Shown here: in pieces, positions 11,957-21,322 of the stretch
Numbering within the stretch: position 1 is the first letter of the stretch
How the letters are laid out: the number at the start of each line of letters is the position of its first letter
NCBI GenBank assembly: GCA_025267735.1
Contig: CM046308.1
Coordinates: 31,423,267-31,487,266 of the forward strand
Direction of reading: 5' to 3'
DNA: 64,000 nt
DNA from: Mactra quadrangularis
Lineage: Eukaryota; Mollusca; Bivalvia; Venerida; Mactridae
Notes under the pieces: generated by a model
Told to the model about the DNA's origin: nothing
The model's database searches: none
The model's input: the letters and a program-made list of their open reading frames with translations, nothing else
Made by a program: the position numbers and the translations under genes

Positions 11957-13523
11957 GTATGTTTAGTTTCATTTGTCTAGCACTATTTAAAGTGTGTGCC
12001 TTTCCTTAAGAAGTATTCACCCATAGGTATGCACTTTAAAGTGAGCTAAAATGTCAAGAACACTTACACTGACTTGTTGAGTTCATCAATGTGGGAGAAG
12101 AAAGTAACACATATATACAAGTATATTTTTCTGCAAGCATTAAAGTAATGTATCCACATAAGAATAACAAAGTAAATGTACGACTACAAGTACATAGTGT
12201 ATGTAAGCAAAAACAATGTCATACAAATAAATATATATTTCATATTAACATGAAACTCTTTTCACAATCTATATTGCAATACAATGTAATACTCTAATAA
12301 AAACTATTTTTATTTTATCGTATCATTGGAAACGTTCTCAATTACATTGTAAAATGTTATCATAGCCCATAAAAATATATTTGACATTGGCATTATAATC
12401 GCTTTCAACTGCCTACATTACTGACGTGTTGATGTTGTAGTAAAGATATTACGTTCATTTTGGTCTCACTATCAATATTAATACATCTACTTTATTTGAA
12501 TGCTAAGTTGGCCATTTCATGGCTATCGGTAAATATCGGTATTTGTTTATCATATTATTTGAAGGCTTCATTAAATACTAATTGACCGTGAAAATGATAT
12601 TCGTGCAACAGTTCTGTATTTATAAATATTAATTGTTTTGAATTTATGCATAGTAATTGCTTCATCAAAATTGCCAATTCGGAAACAATGCATTTATATA
12701 GATACCACAAAGAAAAATACTATGCCAACTTTATTATTCATAAAAAGAATAAAAATAATGCATCAAATCAATAAATACATGGAACATCTTTAATATTATG
12801 TTTAGATAGCAAAACTTGTTGGCATTCCATATGTTTGAAATTGAACCGACTGAGTATGCTAATACATTTGAAACTTTGTTTTCAAGTTGTTCATTTACCA
12901 AAGTCATGTGATGCTTGACATTACATGCATACCAACAGTGCAACCTAAAGTATAACTTCATGGATTAGACAAATCGTTCTATAATAAGATTGCTTGAGGT
13001 AGAATGTTTCTTGATGATAAGAACAAATCTAGTAGAGTAGATATGAGTTGTTTCTTCATAATTTAATAAATTAAACAGGTACCCGTTTATCAAAAGACAA
13101 TTAAAAAAATATAAGTATATATTTGATAATATATAATTTGAAAATAAATAAATTAAGATTTATCAGTTTTATTGATAAGAAACTTTTAAGACAAAAACAC
13201 GACAAAATACGATATAAAACACATCGTGGCTAACTAACATTTTAAATGAATAGCATATTTTATGTAATTTAATAAACAGCTAATATCTGTAGGCAAATGA
13301 TTTGTGGTTTAGCTATGATGTATATTAAAACACAAGGCGTGTTTTATAAAAATTAATGTACGCTGTGGTCATTGCAATATAAGACGAAAACAAATTCATG
13401 CAGGGGGATAGGTAGTAAGCCGGGTGCTACAAACTGACTGACACAGTGCCAAAAAGAGTCGAATAAAACGCTTAACGACACTTCGCATATCCCCAATTTG
13501 TTTATCATTATATGTATTATCTT
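11957..13523. other. A+T-rich non-coding DNA, nothing recognised
   Basis: There are only chance ORFs (12,091-12,297; 12,734-12,961; 13,353-13,556) of low complexity. No RNA gene or bounded repeat was seen. Confidence 0.5.
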
Positions 13524-13850
13524 CACTGTAAAAACAGGTGTTTTGCTTTTAAACACTTTTTAAAACACTTTTCTGTTACACTTTTAAAACATGTTACCAC
13601 TTTAAACATGTAACATGTTTTGTTTTAAAACATGCTCGTGTTTTGTTATAAAACATTACACATATCAAAATAACACACCAGAACGCATTGCAAACATGTA
13701 AAAGTGTTTTAAATTAAAACACTTGACGCGTTTAAAATCAAAACACTTTCTTGTTACACTTTTTGCACACGTAACGCCATATTAAAACACTTCATGTGTT
13801 TTCTTGATAAACACTGAACGTGTTTGTATTTTTCACATGTTTTGTTGCAA
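13524..13850. repeat. Left subterminal palindrome array
   Basis: About a dozen short variants of AAACACTTTTAAAACA, TTTAAAACAC, AACATGTTACCA and GTGTTTTAAATTAAAACAC alternate in both orientations. The array starts exactly at the CACTGTAAAAA terminus and thins out after about 13,850. A comparable array in mirror orientation is at 19,490-19,823. Confidence 0.75.
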
Positions 13851-14219
13851 AGCTGAAACTTATTGCTTCAAGAGTACTGTTCGCTGAGTCTTCTAAAATG
13901 AAACCTTGACTAACTAACAATGTTATTTAATCAAAGTCACGGCTGAAAATATGCAAATAAATAAAAAACATAATTTGAAAAGATTGAATTATCATTTATT
14001 TGTCATAAAAATGCAACCATAATTTACTTTGAGTGACTAAAATAATAGTAAGTTAAAATATTTTACTTGTGATTATTTCCTTCATAACATACACACACAA
14101 AGCTATTAAATAGTGATAATGTGTCACTTGTACATATAGTCACTTTTCCAATGGGGTTTGACTCCCCTTTACAAAATTTTGCAAAAACATTATTAAGATG
14201 GATTTTAAGTCATTTTTGG

Positions 14220-14246
14220 AAGGAATTCTTATTCAAAGAATTCCTT
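14220..14246. repeat. Perfect 11-bp hairpin
   Basis: AAGGAATTCTT (14,220-14,230), a 5-base loop ATTCA and the exact reverse complement AAGAATTCCTT (14,236-14,246). No T-run follows and no adjacent gene explains it. It may be part of the enclosing element or chance. Confidence 0.6.
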
Positions 14247-15210
14247 TCTATGTCAGCGCTCTTGGAAACTTGAAAAAGAACGAACAACACCTTCAACTCA
14301 ATAGAAATCAATGAGTCAATGCGATCAAGAAATAGTGCAGCAGAAAAATATGTGTACTATCAAAAGTAGATAAGTTGAAAAAGTAATTTCAACAAATACT
14401 TAAAAATATAATATTAAATGGGGTTTTTTACACATGAATCAAACAACTTTCTAACTGTGCACGGAGAGAAGTTTTTTTGTATTATTGCGCAGTAGTATCT
14501 ACCACACGCTTGTATATATATACAATTTTAACGAGCGCTTGTCACCGTTTTAATGTCTTAAGTTCCATAATGATTATATTAAGCTTCCAATATTACATTT
14601 TACTTAATAATATGATATTATAATATTTAAATATTGATTTTATAATCTTACTTGTTCAAATGTATATTATTGTGGTTCACTACATCAGTATTCTTTTTAC
14701 ATTTCAAATTAAGCTATATAGTCAAACAAGGTTCTTATATCTCATTATCTAAATGTACATTTATATTGAACAACCATAAATTTGTTTTTCATATAGATTT
14801 AGGATAACACTTAGCTCAAACAAATAAGAAATAAAGTAATAGTAATAGTAAAATTACCACATTTATTCATGTAAACATTAAGTTATTATCATGTTAGGTA
14901 TTGTAATTTAATTTTATGTACATTTAGTGTAACAGACTTGTAGTTTATGTAGAGTAGGTTTCAACAAAAGCACACAAACATACCCAGGCACATGATTCTA
15001 ATCATCAAATAAACAGCCTAGGGTAAACCACAATCTAACTAGGAGAATCTCCAAAACTTAAGTGCTGAATTAGCAAAAAGGAGACTATCCATCTTTGGTA
15101 AAACACAAAATTAAAAAAAAAAAATTTTGGTAATATAAATACAGAACCCGATATGAATTTTATTGGGAAAACTTTTCTAAATTTGACCTATATTTAGGCT
15201 TCAAAAACAA
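14247..15210. other. A+T-rich non-coding DNA inside the 6.3-kb candidate element
   Basis: No ORF, RNA or repeat was recognised in this stretch. Confidence 0.45.
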
Positions 15211-15353
15211 TCTTTGAAGGAGTGAAAGGTCACACTCCGGGGTCTGCACATAATGCATTCATATGGAGCGGACGGACCCTCATTAAAATCTTACAAAACA
15301 ACAAACAAACGCTTGTCTCAGCAGGGGTTTACTTTGAGAGCGTAGAGGGCTGG

Positions 15354-15468
15354 ACATTTCTCGAAGTTAAGCAACGAAATGTAAGGTTAATCTTTGGATG
15401 GGTGTCCGTAGAGGTTTAGTCACAGCGCGAAGCGAGTTTCATAAATGTTTTTTTTTTTTTTTTTTTTT
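15354..15468 (+). ncRNA. 5S-rRNA-derived segment followed by a T21 run (SINE3-like or pseudogene)
   Basis: TTCTCGAAGTTAAGCA then, 11 bases on, GGTTA, then 4 bases on, TTGGATGGG and TGTCCGT reproduces the 3' half of animal 5S rRNA (CTCGGAAGCTAAGCA, GGTTA, TTGGATGGG, AGACCG). The 11- and 4-base spacings are preserved exactly. These blocks are the 5S internal control region: box A, intermediate element and start of box C. A run of 21 T (15,448-15,468), which would terminate polymerase III, lies about 40 bp downstream. The 5' half of 5S rRNA is not recognisable and box C is degenerate. It is therefore a 5S-derived retroposon or a decayed pseudogene, not a functional 5S gene. The 65-codon ORF at 15,222-15,419 overlaps it and is probably incidental. 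Confidence 0.6.
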
Positions 15469-16424
15469 AATAGACCGCAACAAATTAATCGTTATGTTCG
15501 TCTGATTTCTCGCACCTTAAAATCCAAAAAAAAAATGCGTCCGCACCTTGAAATGAACGCATCATAAATTTCGGAAAATCAGAAGTTTTTACACTAGACC
15601 AAGTAGAAATTGAACTAAAAATTAGAAATTTGAGTTCTAAATAGCAAAATAAATCAGAAAATTTCACTGTTACGGTAAAGCAGTAATGTATTCTTGCTAA
15701 CATACGGCATTAGAAATTACAATGACACAATCCATTGTTCAGAAATATGATAACTGCACTCTGTCTTAGACCGTAAACTGAACATTTACTCACTCTACAC
15801 ACCTTATCTTGATGTGTGACGTCATACGTGTCTTTGTAGTGTAAAATATGAAGATTGATCCATAGAGAGCAGATAGGACAGGGAAAAAATTTACATTGAA
15901 TTTCCTACAATTTTGATGTCCCAAAATAACATATTAGGCTTGATCTTATTCTTGTGGTATTATAAGGCATTAGCATAATTTACCAAAATCTAATTACATT
16001 GTACGTATACACAAAAATTGAACCGGGGTAATGTGTGCTTCGTAGTAAATTTCTAGTATTAACAAAAGTAATGAAGTTATATTTCCGTATGAACTGATGA
16101 AGGTGTAAACCTCTTCTACCCTACTTCTAACTAGTTTTAAACCCAATTGAATTTTCATCTGGAGTAATTGTTAACTTGCTTTATATTACCTAGAACTAAT
16201 GATTACATGATTACACTATAGTCTATAGATATATGATTATATGTTATATAAGAAAGTCCATACTTTTTTCTGCTCTTTTTAACTTATGGTAAATAAATGT
16301 CTAAGAAACCGCACAAATTTATTCTTCGCTTTCGCTTGCTTCTCAAAATTCAAAATATGGAAAAAGAATTTTATTGCTCTTTAGCTCTATTCTTTGAAAC
16401 AAAATACATAGAACATGTGATCAA
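15469..16424. other. A+T-rich non-coding DNA
   Basis: No gene was recognised. A 72-codon minus-strand ORF (15,485-15,703) has no motif. A TGACGTCA octamer occurs at about 15,818 with no gene near it. Confidence 0.4.
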
Positions 16425-16690
16425 TTTGTTGTGACCTTAACTCAATGGCAACACATTGTTTAGGTTACATCGTGACTATCAATCCACCTATCACTGTTCC
16501 TGAAAAGACTCAATCTCTGGATTACTACTAGATGCAATTCAGTGACTGAACACTGCCGCTTTAAAATGATTTAGAATCAGTGGTAGGAGGGAGAATGACC
16601 GTAGAAATTATTTCATGGCATAGCTCCACGAAAGTATGCCCTGCCTATGAATCAAAACATACAGCTCGATCTGTAGAATAATATGCGTGT
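16425..16690 (-). mobile_element. tRNA-derived SINE, decayed copy
   Basis: Same family as 10,605-10,911 and the same orientation. Recognisable blocks on the plus strand are GCAACACATTGTTTAGGTTA, CACTGTTCCTG, GATTTAGAATCAGTGGTAGG, GAATGACCGTAGAAAT and CTCCACGAAAGTATGCCC. The tRNA head (about 16,640-16,690) survives only as a degenerate stretch without usable A or B boxes. It lies inside the 6.3-kb candidate element and so postdates it if that element is real. Confidence 0.85.
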
Positions 16691-18708
16691 AAAATGAAAC
16701 ATAAAACACATTTGATTATGAATGATAAAGAGATATGATGATTGATATCGAAATAGTAACTTTGAACTCCTAAAATCGTTCAAAAATTCCTTCCAACAGT
16801 ACTTTCAGTACTTTGATTAAGTTTATGTATTAACTTTACTCATCTCTTCTTCAGAACATGCACTTAACTAAAGTGTAACAAAAGATCTCTGCATTAAACA
16901 ATATCTTATTGAAACTAAAAATTTTATAACACCAACTTAATGAAATAATTATATTCATTTCATAAGTATATTGTTCACTTATTATGTCATTGACTTTTGT
17001 TCAATCTAAAAACATCAAGCATCTTAAGCCCAGTCACACCTACATGACTATGACTATTGACCAAGGTGTAAACTAGTAGAAATTTAAAGAAGAGTGGTCA
17101 TTTTCACAATTGTTTTTACATAAAAATCATTGTAAGTAAAAATCAGCAAAACATTTATAATAGCTTTCTTCTTTGTCCAATAAACTTTAACTAAAATATT
17201 CTCTAATATGGTAGAATAATCAATTCTTTCTTAAATTCATATCATGATAACTATTATATTATATCTTTTAGGCTTTGAACTTTAATTTTTTTAAATTGGC
17301 TCACGATACTTATTTCTTTGAGATTTTTTTGTGAAAATGCCCACAGAATCTTAGTCAGTGTGATGAATCAGTATTGAAAAAATACAAGCAATTTATATCA
17401 TTATTGTTCTTAATATCAAATATATAATCCAAGGCTCTTTATATTATCATTAATCTGGTTATAAATTAATAGTTCAATTGTATTGGGATTAACTTTTGTA
17501 TTCTAAATCCTCTTTCTTCTATCCCTCTATCTTATATCATCATGTACCATCTCTAACATATATTTCAACTTCTATCGAACTTTAATGATGGATGTTTGAT
17601 CGTTTCTGAAATATATACATTACAATTAGCAATTGTAAAAATACTTTAAGGGCTACTTTGTTGATAATTCTTTATTATAGATAAACTTGACATGTGTTGT
17701 ATTATTGTAAAGCAATTTCTAAACAGTTTAAAAGATATATACCAGTATGAGTTACTCTCACTTATAGTAATATATTTAGAAATTTGCTGTTATCAAAAAT
17801 TTTAAAAGGCAAATAAGCTGTAACATTCCAAAGTTGTAGTTTAAACTCTAGTACCAGGTTATAAATAGACTTCTGCACTATGCTAGGTTGAACAAACCAA
17901 AAATTATATTACTAACTTTCAGCGAATTAACTTACTTTATAAGACGGGTACATTTCAGTTTGCCAAAAGCTCCATTACTCTCCCCAAACACTATATATAT
18001 ACAAAACTCATATATACACAACTCATTCAACAATATGGTTCCATTTCTCAGTTATTAGCATTGTCTCTGCCTTTCCTTCCAAAAGGTGTATGTATAGTAA
18101 TTAACCAACCTGAATAAAAATGAAAATAACAATATTAAATTCAAGGATTCATGATAATATGATGACACACTCAAACTCAATCACATTCTAGTCTTCAATT
18201 AATAAAAATATAACAGGATAAAACATGCATGCTTAACCAAGGCCTAAAATGAGAATAGCTGTGCTTAGGGCACCCGACTACCTAAATAAGTTGCCGACCT
18301 TAGAGTTTTTATTTCAAAGTCAGCAAACTTTGGTGGTTTTTGTGTTTATAAATGCAATAAATAGTGATTTCATGAGTAAAAAGCAACAACAAAAAACCTA
18401 CCCCACCTGTCATTTCTCAGGCTATTCCCATAAACACAGAATTTTATCTTGGCCTAACCACCATGGAAAAAAGCCTGTCATGTTGTATAATGTATCATTA
18501 AATAACTTGTCTCACAGTCTGAGTATTATTTTCTTTCATTTCTTCAAGCATCTGCTCTTTTTCCCTAAAATACATTGTATAAAGTAACAACATTGAAAAT
18601 TTAAAACAATTCGTCATCTGCAGTGTGTAATTACATCCCTTCCATATAAAAATAGAGATATTTTAAGTGTATATTTTATAATAGCTATATGCTTTTTGTA
18701 ATAAAGAT
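16691..18708. other. A+T-rich non-coding DNA inside the 6.3-kb candidate element
   Basis: The longest ORF of the whole element is here (18,249-18,587, 112 codons, plus). It has a more mixed composition at its start (AVLRAPDYLNKLPTLEFL), but I recognise no family, no splice sites and no transposase motif (no spaced acidic triad). It is not annotated as a gene. Confidence 0.4.
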
Positions 18709-18935
18709 GGGGTGACGAAATTAGGACAGGAACGAAATTAGGACCCCGAAAATGCTTTAAGTGTATGAGGTGGGGTGACGAAATTAGGACAGAAACGAAA
18801 TTAGGACCCCGAAAAATGCTTTAAGTGTATGAGGTGGGGTGACGAAATAAGGACATAAACGAAATTAGGTCCCCGAAAAATGCTTTAAGTGTATGAGGTG
18901 GGGTGACGAAATTAGGACAGGGATGAAATTAGGTA
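18709..18935 (+). repeat. Minisatellite, unit 63-64 bp, about 3.6 copies
   Basis: Units start with GGGGTGACGAAATTAGGACA at 18,709, 18,772, 18,836 and 18,900 (63, 64 and 64 bp; the last is partial). Each unit ends CTTTAAGTGTATGAGGT. Within each unit the 14-mer ACGAAATTAGGACA recurs as ACGAAATTAGGACC 16 bp later, so the unit is itself an internal duplication. Copies differ at only a few positions, so the expansion is fairly recent. The array is much richer in G+C than its surroundings. Confidence 0.95.
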
Positions 18936-19489
18936 CTAGCTATTTTATTAGACCAACAACAAACGCACAAACTAACTGAGTAAATATTTATAATATAAAT
19001 GCAGAAGGGAATGCAAAAATTGATACAAAAAAGTTAATATTTTCTTTTTAAACAAATAGCAGGGTAGGCGCCACTGATCCTAAATGACCACAGATAATAC
19101 CAACGAAATTCAAAGAATGTCGCGAAAACTGATGACAAAATGTATCCCACGTCAAAAAGCTCTTCCCTTGCAAAAATTTTATAACTAAATTTCAAAACTT
19201 GAGACTGAAAACACGAAAGGTGATAAAGCGACCCAAGAAATATTAAAGTAATACATTACTTACATTAATGTTCCGACGATTTTCTGGGCGCGAGCAGACA
19301 GCGCTTCAACCTTGAATTCGAACATTCCATAATCTCCAAACAAAACTACTTGGTGATTAGGACTATATAGTTTCCACGTTAACAATGTTAATTTACTATT
19401 AAAGAATACTTACGCATTCCATTCTTAATATATTTACATATCTGTGTGTTGATAAAAAAGTCAAAGCTTCGCTAAGAGACTATTAAGTG
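18936..19489. other. A+T-rich non-coding DNA, nothing recognised
   Basis: This stretch lies between the minisatellite and the right subterminal array. No gene or repeat was recognised. Confidence 0.4.
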
Positions 19490-19823
19490 TGTTCGTTTTG
19501 CACACTAGTGAAAACGCACGTGTTTTACATTTCCGTTTCTGGTAAAATAAAAACCCCAAAAATCCGTATTTTAATGAAGATGTTGGGTCTAATAAATCGT
19601 TTTGTAGTTACATTTGTTTCTCCATTGCGATTATTAATTTTTCAGACGAACAAATTTTAACGATTGAAAATGTTACCGTTTTAAAGTAAAACACTGCCGA
19701 TTTTTTTAAATCACTAAAACGCTATGTGTTACTATATTAAACGGATGTGTTACGAAAGTAAATTGCAGTGTTTTCGTTTTAAACACTTATAAAACATGTT
19801 ACGTGTTCCCATTTTTTACAGTG
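19490..19823. repeat. Right subterminal palindrome array
   Basis: Variants of CACGTGTTTTACA, GTTTTAAAGTAAAACACTGC, GTGTTACGAAAG, CGTTTTAAACACTTATAAAA and CATGTTACGTG run up to the terminal TTTTTTACAGTG ending at 19,823. In type and orientation it mirrors the array at 13,524-13,850. Confidence 0.7.
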
Positions 19824-19864
19824 TTTTTCAGAGATACCATAACCCATCGTATCACAATACAACA

Positions 19865-20150
19865 TAAAATCATGTTGGTAATTCAACACAGAATGTGTAA
19901 CCGAGAAGCAAACTATAACTTTATGAAGCCAATTACCTGTCATAGTTGAGATATGATTTAATTCTTATTTGATGTCAGGTTGCGTGGTTTATTTTGAACT
20001 GTTCATACTATCAAGATAAAAACAAACATAAAACTCAACGTCCCGATACATTCTGTATGTGATGATTATAATATCACGTTTGGTGCACGTTAGAAAATTC
20101 CAAAGTTTTATTATCGTTGTCTATCAATATTGTGTCTTACTTGTTAACAG
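19865..20150 (+). repeat. Diverged duplicate block, paralogous to 33,720-33,890
   Basis: Ordered shared strings include GATGTCAGGTTGCGTGGTTT against TATGTCAGATTACTTGGTTT, ATCAAGATAA, CGATACATTCTG against CGGTACATTCTG, ATATCACGT, and TCCAAAGTTTTATTATC against TCCAAATCTTTATTCAAC. Identity is roughly 70% with indels. No reading frame is conserved. Confidence 0.5.
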
Positions 20151-20684
20151 TGTAAACATACACTTACATTGAATGCTTTATGATAATCAACTAGAGATAA
20201 AATATACAAAGCCTAGAAAAAAAGATTAGTATTTTGTATGAATCTTCATTTTCTTAAAGTGAGCCATACAAATTGCAAACAATGACAGTATAACCTTTTG
20301 CTGTGCTCTTAATAAAACCTGTTTTATTCTGATACATTCTAAACATTTTAAGCACCATTAGTCATATAAATAGTCCATCATCCTAAATGAAATTATAGCT
20401 ATAAAATCAAAAACATGATTTACCTTATCTATCTAATAATTATCATCACATTCAATATATTCTAATTAAAAGAAACTAATTCATGAACAACCTTTTCATA
20501 ATGCTTTCTACTATGCTTTCTAATGCATGAACTATGCGTTAGGAATACGTTATATAAATTGTTTTTCATAGTGTGTTCTACTTGTTTCTGTTAACTTAAA
20601 ATACACAGTATGTATGCTAACTTCTATAAGCATGCTCAAAAGATTCTTCGGTAGATTGAAAAAGCTATTAGAAGGTCCTTAAAG

Positions 20685-21120
20685 GTTAAAGAGTGTTCTG
20701 TTTATTGTAGCGAAAACTATGTTAAATGTATCATTGTTGAATGTATATAATCAAACATGACAGGTTTCCATTATTTCCAGAGGAATTTAAGTCAGTTTAT
20801 TACATATATGACATTTCATTTCGCTGTTTAGCGTATGTAATGTATACGTCGGTTCTGACCTAATAGTCGTGACATTTACGTAAAACTATAAACTACACAA
20901 GCTTACGAAATTATGAACATCATTATGTTTTTGTGCCAGCTTCTAAGTTTAAATAGGACTTGTTTGTTCTCATGTTTTTCTGTGATGACAGAATGTAGGT
21001 TCGGTGTGTAATTGGAGTGAACCAGTATCATAACAATAATATATTTTGCTAAAAAAATTCCCAAACAACATGATGTTATTATAACCATCACGCGACATAA
21101 GCTTTGGGGAATATATTGTC
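20685..21120 (+). repeat. Diverged duplicate block, paralogous to 5,450-5,900
   Basis: Partner of the 5.45-kb block: AGAGTGTTCTGTTTATTG, ATTGTTGAATGTATATAATC, AAGTCAGTTTATTA, CATCACGCGACA and TTGGGGAATATATTGT occur in the same order. Together with the later GAGTCCCTTGAT match (about 21,668 against about 6,570) the two blocks are collinear over about 1.1 kb. Confidence 0.55.
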
Positions 21121-21322
21121 AGGCTGAAGTTACTTTCCTCTTTTGTGATCTCGTGTCAAACTTCATGTAGATCTGAAGAAGTAAACTAATCTGCTAAATC
21201 TTGTTCTGAAACACTTGCATAGAATTTACTAGTCAGTGTCGATGAACAGTTGTGAATTTAGAGCAATAAGTAATTCTCTGCATAGCAATATATTTATTTA
21301 ATTGAGATTTAAATAAAACATA

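Larger units (their letters stand above)
13524..19823. mobile_element. Candidate 6.3-kb non-autonomous DNA transposon with inverted, palindrome-rich ends
   Basis: The left edge reads CACTGTAAAAACAGGTGTTT (13,524 on). The right edge, read on the minus strand from 19,823, begins CACTGTAAAAAATGGGAACA, so the outer 11 bases are inverted copies. Inside each edge lies about 300 bp (13,524-13,850 and 19,490-19,823) dense in short variants of GTGTTTTAAAACAC, ACATGTTTT and GTTACACTTT in both orientations, a subterminal structure like that of transposase-binding arrays. The flanks share only a short TT, so no convincing target-site duplication is visible. The interior has no transposase ORF. It contains a 5S-like segment, a SINE and a tandem repeat that may be later insertions. 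Alternatively, these are two independent inverted repeats that happen to face each other. Confidence 0.55.

Noticed and set aside
15354..15420. A functional 5S rRNA gene
   Set aside because: Only the 3' half is recognisable and box C is degenerate. The 5' half of the molecule is missing.
15818..15826. TGACGTCA as a second CRE promoter
   Set aside because: No TATA box, start codon or coding exon lies near it. A single octamer is not enough.
18249..18587. 112-codon ORF, the second longest in the window, as a transposase or host gene
   Set aside because: No catalytic motif, no domain recognisable by eye, low-complexity second half and no promoter or splice context. Chance open frames of this size are expected in A+T-rich DNA.
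18709..18935. Regular repeats that might be read as a CRISPR array
   Set aside because: Whole 63-64-bp units repeat with no unique spacers, and the context is an animal genome. It is a minisatellite.
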